13,034 nt of DNA from Mollicutes bacterium (GCA_003552275.1 PUKL01000109.1:1-13034), one strand, 5' to 3'; shown: positions 1-7,258, numbered from the stretch's first letter. Notes: a model not told the origin generated them from the sequence alone. Made by a program: numbers and translations.

Positions 1-25
1 CGGTCCTGGAGTCCTTCGTTTTCAT
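1..25 (-). CDS. N-terminal start of a leftward gene (partial)
   Basis: Only eight complete codons are inside the window, reading M-K-T-K-D-S-R-T. The start is chosen because an ATG at 25-23 follows a GAGGG ribosome site (38-34) by 8 bases, and a good promoter lies just upstream (about 77-104). The product cannot be identified from so few residues. The catabolite-type operator in its leader suggests a carbon-metabolism or transport gene, but that is inference only. Confidence 0.6.
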
Positions 26-54
26 CGTTAGAACCCTCGATTTCACCGTTTTAT

Positions 55-68
55 TGTAAACGCTTTCC
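55..68. promoter_or_regulatory. cre-like operator (CcpA / LacI-GalR family)
   Basis: The 14 bases TGTAAACGCTTTCC match the Bacillota catabolite-responsive element TGWAANCGNTNWCA at all but the last position. The site sits in a wider dyad, ATTGT (53-57) and ACAAT (69-73). It begins within a few bases of the predicted transcription start of the leftward gene, a position where a bound repressor would block initiation. It could instead be the operator of a specific LacI/GalR regulator. Confidence 0.6.
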
Positions 69-76
69 ACAATTTC

Positions 77-104
77 ATTATACGCTGATTTGTGTGAAAA
101 TCAA
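77..104 (-). promoter_or_regulatory. Sigma-A-type promoter of the leftward edge gene
   Basis: On the minus strand a perfect TATAAT (82-77) lies 16 bases from TTGATT (104-99). The predicted start near position 70 gives a leader of about 45 bases before the ATG at 25. The spacer contains a small dyad (GATTT 87-91, AAATC 98-102). Confidence 0.65.
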
Positions 105-128
105 TACGTGGAGCGGATAAATTTCACA
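93..128. repeat. Inverted repeat around the -35 box
   Basis: TGTGAAA (93-99) and TTTCACA (122-128) are perfect 7-base inverted arms flanking the -35 side of the edge promoter. The right part, GAGCGGATAA (111-120) followed directly by ATTTCACA (121-128), resembles part of the E. coli lac operator region. It may be a regulator site. No factor can be assigned, and the resemblance may be chance. Confidence 0.35.
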
Positions 129-373
129 TTTTTCTGTTACGGATTCGGCTCTTATCACCTATGACTGTTGGATGGAAATCCAAGAATCGCTCTCGTATCT
201 CGGACCACCATAGTATCTATCATTTCATCATACTAAGGAATATACGCCTATAGAGCTTTGTTACGCGCTTGGCAGCATGGCAACAGTCTCTTTGATTCTT
301 GACGGCTTGTTCGTTTGTAACACTCCCGCCAGAACACCCCAAAATACATCATTACAATCAACTGTGTCAAAAT
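105..373. other. AT-richer stretch with no recognisable gene
   Basis: No open frame here has a ribosome site, codon pattern or recognisable product. A perfect small hairpin, TTGGAT-GGAA-ATCCAA, occupies 168-183. No tRNA, riboswitch or repeat family was recognised. The base composition is visibly lower in GC than the coding regions. It may be spacer, decayed sequence, or an unrecognised small RNA ending at the terminator at 374-406. Confidence 0.5.
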
Positions 374-406
374 AAAAAAAGCCAATCGTTCGCGATTGGC
401 TTTTTT
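374..406 (-). terminator. Intrinsic terminator after the lemA-family gene
   Basis: A perfect 8-bp stem, GCCAATCG (381-388) with CGATTGGC (393-400), closes a TTCG tetraloop. It has an A7 tract on one side (374-380) and a T6 tract on the other (401-406), so it can work in both directions. It lies 16 bases past the lemA stop and most likely ends the long leftward block. It could also stop rightward transcription from the gene-free stretch. Confidence 0.92.
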
Positions 407-422
407 GACGATGCAAGCGGTC

Positions 423-905
423 TCAACCGAAGTATTCCTTCTCCTCGAAGCCCATGCGTCTGGCGAAGAGGCGCATGGGGAACATCATGATGAAACGGTT
501 GTAATAGAGGACCTTGGAGTTGTATCTGAGCCGCAAGGTCTGCAGGGCTTCGAATTTCTCTCTCAGTTCGGCATGGGGTTTGACGTTTTCTTCGTCGAGA
601 CTGACATAGAGGGTCTGCAGCGCTTTGAAAAGCGCCTGGCGCTCTTCGAGGCCCAACGACTTCCGCTCGTCTTTGTCGCCGTCGGTGAACTCTTGCATGA
701 TCTCGAGGTCTTGGAAGATGTCAAGCGTTTCGGCATGGTGGGCGAAAGCCCGGGCGGTGTCGAAGAGGTTTCTATGGAAGGCGACTTCATGGCGGCTCAC
801 ATCCTGCCAAAGTTTGAACATCCGGTTCCGCCGGTTGATGACGACGAAGACCACGATGCCCACGAGGACGAGGATGATGATGATGTCGGAAAGATAGTCT
901 AACAT
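423..905 (-). CDS. LemA-family membrane-anchored protein
   Basis: This is a 160-residue protein with an N-terminal hydrophobic anchor (about residues 6-24), then a charged helical domain, as in the LemA family (usually about 185 residues). The best match is the C-terminal signature: LRYNSKVLYYNR (125-136), then FPMRLFARRMGF (142-153) and EKEYF (155-159), like the family's YN...YN...FPsnliA...F..k.YF. LemA proteins have an outside N-terminus, one helix and a helical bundle. Their biochemical role is unsettled. The central part (30-120) is divergent. The ATG at 905 follows GGGGGAG by a normal distance, and 13 bases separate it from the membrane protein upstream, so the two are probably cotranscribed. 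The family call is firm; function is unknown. Confidence 0.87.
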   Translation of the reverse strand: MLDYLSDIIIILVLVGIVVFVVINRRNRMFKLWQDVSRHEVAFHRNLFDTARAFAHHAETLDIFQDLEIMQEFTDGDKDERKSLGLEERQALFKALQTLYVSLDEENVKPHAELREKFEALQTLRLRYNSKVLYYNRFIMMFPMRLFARRMGFEEKEYFG

Positions 906-918
906 GCCATCTCCCCCT

Positions 919-2475
919 TCACGCGAGTTTCTGCTGGAAGCGTTGGTAGTAGTTTTCGAACTCGCCGCTGTATTTCATGAAACGATCGAGGATGTAGGGC
1001 TCGAAATATTCTTTGAACTCCATCTCCAAGAGTTCGAGAACACGTTTGTGGTTGAGGGCCGTCTTGTAGTTCCTGGGCTGGCGGAGGATCTCATACATTT
1101 CGGCCAGGAGGATGATCTGTCCTTCCTGGGTGCGCTGGATCCTTTTCATGCGTTCCGTGAAGGACTTGTCGGCGGTCTTTTCGAAATGGGCGCGGACGAT
1201 GTCTTCGCTCTTTTGTTTGAGCTGCAGCCGCTTGATGATGACACTGCCGAGGATCGTCTTGTCGCGGATGACCTGGTAGTCCTTCTCGTCGAGGACTTCC
1301 TTGTTCTCGTATTCGATGATGGAGAGGTCCTTGAGACGGTCGACATGGATCTTCGAGTAGTCATAGATCTCGGTGCATACGCTCGGGGAGAGACCGAGGA
1401 CGTTGCCGAGGCGGCTGGCGATCTCGGCGATCCGTTTGGCCGCGTGTCGGTCCGCTTCTTCCGTGTTGACGTTGAAGACGCTGATGACGTCGAAGACGTC
1501 GCCGACGACGGCTTTGAAGTCGCTCTCCATGTCGCGGCGTTTCAAGAGTTCCTCTTTTCGCTTGTTGTTCATCATCTCGCCGATGGCGACCGAGGAATAG
1601 AGAGCGATGTAGAAGGTGATGAGGACAAGCGTCCTAAGAACGATGTCGATGATGACCGAGGGGTTGTCGGCGATGAGAAAGTTCCAAAGCTCCTGGATGG
1701 AGCCGGCATGTTCATACAAGGGATACATGATGGTCACATGGATGATGGTCATGAGCACGACCACCCATTTGAAAAGCACCCGCAGCAGCGTCGCATCCTG
1801 ATAGAGGGCGACCACGACGAGGGCGAAGTAGATGAGGACATACCCCGCTTGGGTGATGGAGAAACTGCCCATGGCGTCGGGATCGACGCCCACCCGCAGC
1901 TTGATGTAGACACCGAAGGAGGCGAGGATGATGTAGACGGAGGCGATATACATCGCCATGCGTTGTTTGAGGAGGGTCCGTGGCCGTTCGCGGATGATCC
2001 GTTTCAGACTGGTGTTGATGGCGAACATGAGGATACCGAAGCCGAAGATGACGATATAGTTCGGGTCCTCGCTTCCGATGAGCACGAAGATCATGAACAC
2101 GACGTTCGTCACGATGAGGATGTTCTTGATGATGCGGTTCCTTCTGTAGAGGACGCTCTTGTCGTCGAGGATGTCCACCCCGGCCTCGAGGTGGAACTTC
2201 TCGGTCAGCTTACGGACGATGAGTTTGTAGAGGACGCGCAACCTTTGGCGGATCTTGGAGGGTTTCTTGCTGGTTGTCTCGGTGGTCTTCGGTTTCGAGT
2301 AGCTTTTGATGCGATCCACGGCATTCTTAAAGAACATGGCGATCCTGTCCAGTCGGGTCGTCCGGGCGGGGTCCTCGCCCTGCTGGATGTTCTCCACGTA
2401 TTCCTTCAATTCATCGGGGTCTTTGTCGTCAGCTTTTTTGAAAAAGTCCTCGAGGTCCTTCTCATGTTTCGCCAT
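919..2475 (-). CDS. Six-helix membrane protein with a degenerate HD-GYP domain
   Basis: This is a 518-residue protein. A charged, Lys-rich, probably cytosolic N-terminus (1-115) precedes about six membrane helices (near 118-134, 139-153, 174-192, 209-224, 232-251, 273-297) and a C-terminal domain (about 340-505). That domain aligns with HD-GYP phosphodiesterases: H344 in the opening helix, YDYSKIHV (371-378) where the family has HDIGKIGI, G410 of the HPxxG helix, H430 of the HHE motif, and AEMYEILRQPRNYKTAL (458-474) where the family has VADAYDALTSDRPYRKAL. Several metal ligands are gone: H to Y371, the H of HPxxG to K406, the second H of HHE to F431, and D to E at 459 and 462. The GYP motif is absent. 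I infer a pseudoenzyme that may bind a nucleotide or act as a scaffold. Its ATG follows GGACGTGATC, a near-complete Shine-Dalgarno, 22 bases after pgpA. Confidence 0.8.
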   Translation of the reverse strand: MAKHEKDLEDFFKKADDKDPDELKEYVENIQQGEDPARTTRLDRIAMFFKNAVDRIKSYSKPKTTETTSKKPSKIRQRLRVLYKLIVRKLTEKFHLEAGVDILDDKSVLYRRNRIIKNILIVTNVVFMIFVLIGSEDPNYIVIFGFGILMFAINTSLKRIIRERPRTLLKQRMAMYIASVYIILASFGVYIKLRVGVDPDAMGSFSITQAGYVLIYFALVVVALYQDATLLRVLFKWVVVLMTIIHVTIMYPLYEHAGSIQELWNFLIADNPSVIIDIVLRTLVLITFYIALYSSVAIGEMMNNKRKEELLKRRDMESDFKAVVGDVFDVISVFNVNTEEADRHAAKRIAEIASRLGNVLGLSPSVCTEIYDYSKIHVDRLKDLSIIEYENKEVLDEKDYQVIRDKTILGSVIIKRLQLKQKSEDIVRAHFEKTADKSFTERMKRIQRTQEGQIILLAEMYEILRQPRNYKTALNHKRVLELLEMEFKEYFEPYILDRFMKYSGEFENYYQRFQQKLA

Positions 2476-2497
2476 GTGATCACGTCCAGGGGGAGAC

Positions 2498-3061
2498 TCA
2501 AAGGTCGAAGTCGAGTTTTATCTCCTTGTAGCGGGGGTCTTTTTGCGCTTCGTTCTCGTTGAAGATCTGGGCGACGCGGGTGCTCGCGGCGGCGGCGATG
2601 GCGCCGACGACATCGTCCAAGAACGTGTGACAGACTTTGTCGTCCTCTTTGCCGATCTTGTTGAGGCGGCCGACGATCGACGGTTTGTTGACGTCGATGT
2701 CGCCGAAATTGGTCTTGCCGATGGTTCCGTAGATGCCCGCGAGTTCCAGACCGAAAAGTTCGTCGATGCCGAAGAGTCCCAGGTCGTCGTGCAGAATCGT
2801 CCTGAGCGGCTCCTTGATCCGTCCTTCCTCGGTCAGACGGTCGATTTCCGCACCGAGTTGGAGGATGTGGAAGGTGTCGCGCAACGAGAGGATCTTCTCG
2901 ACGGAATCGATACAGTCCTTCTGACTCACTTCGTCGGTCCATTTCGATTGTTGTGCGTGGGCCACGTCGGCGATCTCTTCGACGCTGATGCCACGTTCTT
3001 CCAGTGTCTCGATGTTCATCCTGAGCATCTCTGAACGACTGAACAGGGCACGGGGTTTCAT
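2498..3061 (-). CDS. pgpA: Phosphatidylglycerophosphatase A, YutG type
   Basis: This 187-residue soluble protein resembles Bacillus YutG, annotated as phosphatidylglycerophosphatase A, which would remove phosphate from phosphatidylglycerophosphate to make phosphatidylglycerol. Recognisable blocks are RGISVEEIADVAH (23-35), the Asp-rich DDLGLFGIDELF (92-103), IYGTIGKTNFGDID (110-123) and HTFLDDVVGAIAAAAS (145-160). No membrane helix is seen, as expected for the YutG branch. The ATG at 3061 is preferred because GGGAGG (3074-3069) precedes it by 7 bases; an in-frame TTG at 3076 would swallow that ribosome site. It has its own promoter and heads a group with the HD-GYP-like and lemA genes. Family membership is clear. 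The enzymatic role of YutG-type members is less secure than that of classical PgpA. Confidence 0.88.
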   Translation of the reverse strand: MKPRALFSRSEMLRMNIETLEERGISVEEIADVAHAQQSKWTDEVSQKDCIDSVEKILSLRDTFHILQLGAEIDRLTEEGRIKEPLRTILHDDLGLFGIDELFGLELAGIYGTIGKTNFGDIDVNKPSIVGRLNKIGKEDDKVCHTFLDDVVGAIAAAASTRVAQIFNENEAQKDPRYKEIKLDFDL

Positions 3062-3068
3062 AGTGTTT

Positions 3069-3074
3069 CCTCCC
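3069..3074 (-). promoter_or_regulatory. Ribosome-binding site that fixes the pgpA start
   Basis: GGGAGG on the minus strand lies 7 bases before the ATG at 3061. It overlaps codons 2-3 of the longer TTG-start reading, which rules that start out in practice. Confidence 0.85.
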
Positions 3075-3109
3075 AATAGAGATTGTGTTCGGGGTCTTCC
3101 TGTCTATCC

Positions 3110-3118
3110 ATTATAGCA
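3110..3118 (-). promoter_or_regulatory. Extended -10 promoter before pgpA
   Basis: The minus strand reads TGCTATAAT: a perfect -10 (3115-3110) with the TG extension (3118-3117). The -35 position 17 bases upstream (TTCCCT) is poor, as is common for extended -10 promoters. The predicted leader is about 40 bases. It would drive pgpA, the HD-GYP-like gene and lemA apart from priA-fmt. No terminator separates fmt from pgpA, so read-through is also possible. Confidence 0.65.
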
Positions 3119-3142
3119 TCTTTTCATGGCAAAGGGAAACCA

Positions 3143-4093
3143 TCAATCACTGTCAAAGCGCCTTTTTTCGCCAAGAACGAGCCCCTCTTCGAAAAGCGTC
3201 CTGCCGGCACCGTTCAAAAAGGCGACGATATCGACGGGCTTCTTGCCGGAAAGCTGCACGCGGCGTAGGGAGAGAGCGTCTTCGCCACATGCGACGTGGG
3301 CTTCTTTGTTCGTGCGTTTGACGATGGTTCCCGCCGCGGCGGGACCATGCGTCACACAGTCGGCGGCGAGGATTTTCAAAAGCTTCCCGCGGACGGTGGT
3401 CCTAAGCCCGGGAGTGGGAGCGAAAGCCCTGATTTTCCTTTCCAGTTCGGCCGCGGGCAGAGAGAAGTCGATTTCTTCTTCTTCCCGGGTGACCTTCTTC
3501 GCCCAGGTCACCGCACTTTCATCCTGCATGAGAGGTTCCAGCCCCTCCTCGACGATTCTTTCCATGATCTCCAACAAGAATCCGGGACCGACCGCGAGCA
3601 GTTTCTCCGTGAGGCTCGCCTTGGTCTCGTCAGCGGCGATGGCGACCCGCTTTTGCGCAAACACGGGCCCGGCGTCCATTCTGGCGACCATCCTCATGAT
3701 GGAAAGCCCCGTCTCTTTATGCCCCCTTTCGATGGCGCGGGTGATGGGAGCGGCACCACGAAGGGAAGGGAGAAGGCTCGCATGGACGTTCAGACTCTCT
3801 TGCAAGGGGGCTTGCAGAAGAACAGAAGGCACCTTCTTGCCGTAGGCCACGGTGACGAGGAAGTCGAAAGGTTCACGCAGGATGTCGGCGACGATCTCGG
3901 CCGGGTCCTCGGGGCAGAGGGTCGTGACTCCCAAAGCGCGCGCCTTCTCGGCCGCAGGGCAGGGAAGCATCTTCTTCCCCCGCCCGCGGGGGCGGTCGGG
4001 GGCGGTGACGACACACGTCACGTCATGATGGGCGACAAGGGTTTCCAGGAAGGGGACGGCGAAAGGACTCGACCCCATGAACACGATACGCAT
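3143..4093 (-). CDS. fmt: Methionyl-tRNA formyltransferase
   Basis: Fmt formylates Met on initiator tRNA using 10-formyl-tetrahydrofolate, giving the fMet used to start translation. The 316 residues match the usual family length (about 310-320). The N-terminal Rossmann-like domain starts MRIVFMGSSPFAVPFLETL. The active site is NVHASLLPSLRGAAPI (102-117), with N102 and H104. D140 in RMDAGPVF is the third catalytic residue. The small C-terminal tRNA-binding domain begins about residue 205 and includes APTPGLRTTVRGKLLKIL (225-242). The ATG follows AAGGAGG by 6 bases and lies 12 bases after priA, so the pair is cotranscribed. The usual partners def (peptide deformylase) and rsmB are not beside it. 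Confidence 0.97.
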   Translation of the reverse strand: MRIVFMGSSPFAVPFLETLVAHHDVTCVVTAPDRPRGRGKKMLPCPAAEKARALGVTTLCPEDPAEIVADILREPFDFLVTVAYGKKVPSVLLQAPLQESLNVHASLLPSLRGAAPITRAIERGHKETGLSIMRMVARMDAGPVFAQKRVAIAADETKASLTEKLLAVGPGFLLEIMERIVEEGLEPLMQDESAVTWAKKVTREEEEIDFSLPAAELERKIRAFAPTPGLRTTVRGKLLKILAADCVTHGPAAAGTIVKRTNKEAHVACGEDALSLRRVQLSGKKPVDIVAFLNGAGRTLFEEGLVLGEKRRFDSD

Positions 4094-4105
4094 GGAATGC
4101 CTCCT

Positions 4106-6442
4106 TCAGAAAGCTCGCGGATAATGGTCCAAGGACATCTCGACGCCTTTTTCGTCGAGGGCTATCGACAATGCGCGCAAGGTCTCCAAGAGCCCCGCTT
4201 CGAAATGATGGCGCAAGAGGAGTTGGTAGCGATTCTTGCCGCCGACGAAAGCGAACCGCGGCCGGGAGGGCCCCAAAACCTCGCCCGATGTCTCGTTTCT
4301 CAACTCCTTGGCGGCTTGCAAAGCCGCCCGGTAGGCTCTCCGCTCGTCCTTGTGGGTGAAGAGGAGTTGGGAAAGATGCACGAAGGGGGGGACGTCGACC
4401 TTCTTTCGATAAGCGATCTCCCGCTCATAGAACTCCTCATAGCTCGCTCTCTTGACGAATGCGAGAACGGGGTGGTCGAGATCGTAGGCCTGGATGACGA
4501 CCTCGCCCCGGGTCTCTCGGCGACCGCTTCTGCCGGCGATCTGGCTCAAAAGATAGAAGGTTTCGCTCTCGGCATAGAAATCGGGTACATGGAGACCCAG
4601 ATCGGCCGCGAGGACGCCGACCAGCGTGACCTTGTCGAAATCGAGGCCTTTGGCGATCATCTGGGTGCCGACGAGGATGTCGCCTTGTGTCTCGAAGCGA
4701 TGGAGGATCCGCTCGTGCGCATCCTTCCTGCGCGTGGTGTCTTTGTCCATACGGATGGTGCGGGCTTTCGGGAAAGCCGCGTTCACCAGTTCTTCCGCCT
4801 TCTCGGTGCCTAAGCCCATGAAACGGATGTGCCGGCTTCCGCAGGCGGGACAATGTTCCACGGAGGCTTGTTTCTTGCCGCAATGATGGCAGGCGAGAGT
4901 GTCGTTCTTCTTGTGGTGGGTCATGCTGATATGGCAATCCTCGCAACGGATGACATGACCGCAACTCCGACAGAGCACGAATTGCGCATGACCGCGGCGA
5001 TTGAGGAGGAGGAGGGTCTGTTCCCCCGTTTGCAGGCGTTTTTCGATCGCTTCGTGAAGAGGGCGGGAGAAGATCGACGTGTTGCCCTTTCGGAACTCTT
5101 CTTTCATGTCCGCGAGGACGATCGCCGGGGAGCTTCCCCCCAGTGCTCGCTCGTTCAGCTCGAGTTTGTGCGATCGCTTGCTCCGGGCGCGATGATAGGT
5201 CTCCACGGAGGGAGTGGCACTCCCGAGAAGCAAGGGGGCTTTGTGTCTTTCGGACCGCATTCTTGCGACCTCGCGGGCGTCATAGGGAGGGTTCTCCGTC
5301 TGGAGGTAGGACTCGCTTTGTTCTTCGTCGATGACGATGAGACCGATATCGGAAAACGGAGCGAATATGGCGCTTCTCGCCCCGACGACGATCTTCGCCT
5401 CGCCCCGTTTCATGCGGCGCCATTCGTCATATTGTTCGCCGACGGAAAGACCGCTGTGATAGATGGCGACCGTCTCGCCGAAACGGGCTTTGAAGCGGGC
5501 GGTGACCTTCGGGGTGAGACTGATCTCCGGCAAGAGCACGATGGCGGTTTCGCCCCGAGCGAGCACTTCCTCGGCCAATGCGAGATAGACTTCCGTCTTG
5601 CCGCTCGCGATGACCCCGTGGAGCAAGAACTCCGCGGCGGTGCCGAAAGCGTCGCGCACACGGTCTTTCACGGTTTGTTGGGCGGGGGTCAGGACGACCT
5701 CTTTGTCGGTGAGTTCGTAGATGTGGGCGATCTCGCGGTAACGTTCGCGCGAGAGGGAACGGACGATGCCCTTTTCCACGAGTCGACGCAACGAATCGTG
5801 GGACGAGTTCGTCTCCTCGAGCAAGCGCGCCTTCTCCATGGGTTCCTTCTGTCGCCGCAAGAGCTCCATGATCGCTTGTTGTCTCTTGCCTTTTTGCTCC
5901 TCGTCGCGGACGAGTTCGATGTAATCGACGGTCTTCGCCCGTTCGGTCTGGCGCAACTCGAACCGGTCTTCGAGAACTCCTTCGGCAAGGCAGGTGGCGA
6001 TGGTCTTCTCTTCCTTGCGCAAAGCGCCTTCAAAAGGGACTTCTCTCTTGTTTTCGAAGAAAGGGGCGAGGGATGCGGGCAACTTTGCGCCTTCCTTCTT
6101 GCGCAGATACCGTTTGCGGCGCATGGAAAGCGCCCCCGGCAACATCGCCCTGAAGTAGGCGGCGCGGGGGTAGAGGTGGATGGCGGCGAGTTTCTCGGCC
6201 AGCTCGAAACTCTCGCCGGTCAGTGAAGGGACGGTGTCGAGCACGGCGGTGAGGGGCTTCACTTCTTCCACGGCGGAATGTTCTTTCACGGCATGGATAT
6301 AGCCCATGACGCGCCGGCGGCCGAAAGGGACTTCGACCCGTTTTCCCGCTTCGACACGGTGGATTTCTTCTTCCGGAATCACATAGTCGAACACCCTGTC
6401 GAGCTTGCGGTGGGGGATGTCGATGAGAACTTCGGCGATCAT
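4106..6442 (-). CDS. priA: Primosomal protein N' (PriA helicase)
   Basis: PriA is the DNA helicase that reloads the replisome at stalled forks. This copy has 778 residues (B. subtilis about 805). The 3'-end-binding N-domain holds VEVPFGRRRVMGYI (36-49). The helicase core has Walker A GVIASGKTEVYL (276-287), GARSAIF (354-360), motif II DEEQ (372-375), GSATPS (407-412), GTQMIAKGLDF (592-602) and QIAGRSGRR (634-642). Two zinc sites use Cys 491/494/500/503 and 518/521/531/534. The C-terminal domain includes VDVPPFVHL (682-690). Motif II is DEEQ, not the usual DEEH; the codon is CAA, so this is a real change in this sequence. The ATG follows GAGGTGA and is 9 bases from the HAD gene. Confidence 0.97.
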   Translation of the reverse strand: MIAEVLIDIPHRKLDRVFDYVIPEEEIHRVEAGKRVEVPFGRRRVMGYIHAVKEHSAVEEVKPLTAVLDTVPSLTGESFELAEKLAAIHLYPRAAYFRAMLPGALSMRRKRYLRKKEGAKLPASLAPFFENKREVPFEGALRKEEKTIATCLAEGVLEDRFELRQTERAKTVDYIELVRDEEQKGKRQQAIMELLRRQKEPMEKARLLEETNSSHDSLRRLVEKGIVRSLSRERYREIAHIYELTDKEVVLTPAQQTVKDRVRDAFGTAAEFLLHGVIASGKTEVYLALAEEVLARGETAIVLLPEISLTPKVTARFKARFGETVAIYHSGLSVGEQYDEWRRMKRGEAKIVVGARSAIFAPFSDIGLIVIDEEQSESYLQTENPPYDAREVARMRSERHKAPLLLGSATPSVETYHRARSKRSHKLELNERALGGSSPAIVLADMKEEFRKGNTSIFSRPLHEAIEKRLQTGEQTLLLLNRRGHAQFVLCRSCGHVIRCEDCHISMTHHKKNDTLACHHCGKKQASVEHCPACGSRHIRFMGLGTEKAEELVNAAFPKARTIRMDKDTTRRKDAHERILHRFETQGDILVGTQMIAKGLDFDKVTLVGVLAADLGLHVPDFYAESETFYLLSQIAGRSGRRETRGEVVIQAYDLDHPVLAFVKRASYEEFYEREIAYRKKVDVPPFVHLSQLLFTHKDERRAYRAALQAAKELRNETSGEVLGPSRPRFAFVGGKNRYQLLLRHHFEAGLLETLRALSIALDEKGVEMSLDHYPRAF

Positions 6443-6451
6443 GGTCTCACC

Positions 6452-7237
6452 TCAATCGAGGAATCCGTGCTCTTGGAGGGCTTTTGCGATACCGTCTTCG
6501 GCGAGCGGAGCCGTGATGTGCTTGGCATGGCTTTTCACGGCGGCACTCGCGTTCCCCATGGCGATGGAGTTGGGGATCGAGGCCAACATGCCGATGTCAT
6601 TGCCGGCGTCGCCGAAACAAAAGGCCCTCTCTTTCGGGATGTCTAGCAGTCTCAGCGCTTGCTCGACGCCTTTCCCCTTGTTCTTTTCGGGATGGATGAC
6701 ATCGAACCCGTCTTCCAACCAACCCACGAGGTCGTGGTGGGGGAGCGCGGCACCGATGCGACCGTGCTCTTCTTCCGGGGCGATGGCCCACATCTGATAC
6801 ACAGCGTGGCGCTTGTCGAAATCGGCGTCGGTGACGGGACGGGGGAGGCGTTGTCTGTCGAAACGGGCGAGGAGATCTGGATCCCCTTCGTTGACAGCGT
6901 GGGTGTCTCTACCCACGAAGCCGTGTTGGAGTCCCTCCCGGCGAAAAAGCGATTTGATGGCCTTGACTTCTTCCTTCGGAAAAGGGTCGTCATGGACGAT
7001 CCTTCCTTCATGAAGGATGATCCTTCCGTTGATCGTCACGAAAAGGTCGAAGAGATCCAAGACGTCCTCGATGACTGAAAGCATGTGAAAAGCCCGGCCG
7101 GTCGCGATGGCTAGGACCGTGTCCCCTTTGGCGTGCACCGCTTGCAAAGCGTTGCGGGCCGAAGGGGGGATCCGGTCGGCGAAGGGGTCGTAGAGGGTGT
7201 GGTCGACATCGAAGAATATGATTCTTTTTTTGGGCAC
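6452..7237 (-). CDS. HAD-superfamily hydrolase, Cof (IIB) type
   Basis: This is a 261-residue phosphatase of the Cof/HAD-IIB group, which removes phosphate from small metabolites such as sugar phosphates, pyridoxal phosphate or FMN. With the GTG start at 7237, motif I is FFDVDHTLYD (nucleophile D10, acid/base D12), motif II is ATGR (T46), motif III is near K187 and motif IV is FGDAGNDIGML (D210, D214). The cap lies between motifs II and III. An in-frame TTG at 7243 touches the Shine-Dalgarno directly, whereas the GTG sits at normal spacing from AAGGTGAT. It leads priA by 9 bases and is divergent from rnjA. The substrate cannot be told from sequence. Confidence 0.88.
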   Translation of the reverse strand: MPKKRIIFFDVDHTLYDPFADRIPPSARNALQAVHAKGDTVLAIATGRAFHMLSVIEDVLDLFDLFVTINGRIILHEGRIVHDDPFPKEEVKAIKSLFRREGLQHGFVGRDTHAVNEGDPDLLARFDRQRLPRPVTDADFDKRHAVYQMWAIAPEEEHGRIGAALPHHDLVGWLEDGFDVIHPEKNKGKGVEQALRLLDIPKERAFCFGDAGNDIGMLASIPNSIAMGNASAAVKSHAKHITAPLAEDGIAKALQEHGFLD

Positions 7238-7242
7238 AAGCA

Positions 7243-7250
7243 ATCACCTT
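7243..7250 (-). promoter_or_regulatory. Ribosome-binding site favouring the GTG start of the HAD gene
   Basis: AAGGTGAT on the minus strand pairs well with the Bacillota 16S tail. It abuts or overlaps the TTG at 7243-7241 but lies 5 bases before the GTG at 7237. The predicted transcription start near 7252 makes the leader very short. Confidence 0.75.
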
Positions 7251-7258
7251 CAGGGAAA

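Noticed and set aside
111..128. True lac operator from a cloning vector
   Set aside because: The match is partial, with differences in the centre, and no vector or lacZ sequence is nearby; chance or an independent regulator site is more likely.
299..490. Small rightward open frame of 63 codons
   Set aside because: It runs straight through the terminator hairpin and into the lemA gene on the other strand and has no ribosome site.
904..2562. Long rightward open frame (552 codons) opposite the HD-GYP-like gene
   Set aside because: It is a shadow frame: its product is rich in D, E, H and V with no domain. The opposite frame has helices, a domain match and a ribosome site.
3296..4813. Long rightward open frame across fmt and priA
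   Set aside because: It spans two well-identified genes on the other strand and encodes nothing recognisable.
4829..6226. Long rightward open frame opposite priA
   Set aside because: Shadow of priA; no ribosome site or family match.
7238..7243. TTG start for the HAD gene
   Set aside because: The Shine-Dalgarno abuts the TTG; the GTG two codons later has proper spacing and keeps all motifs.
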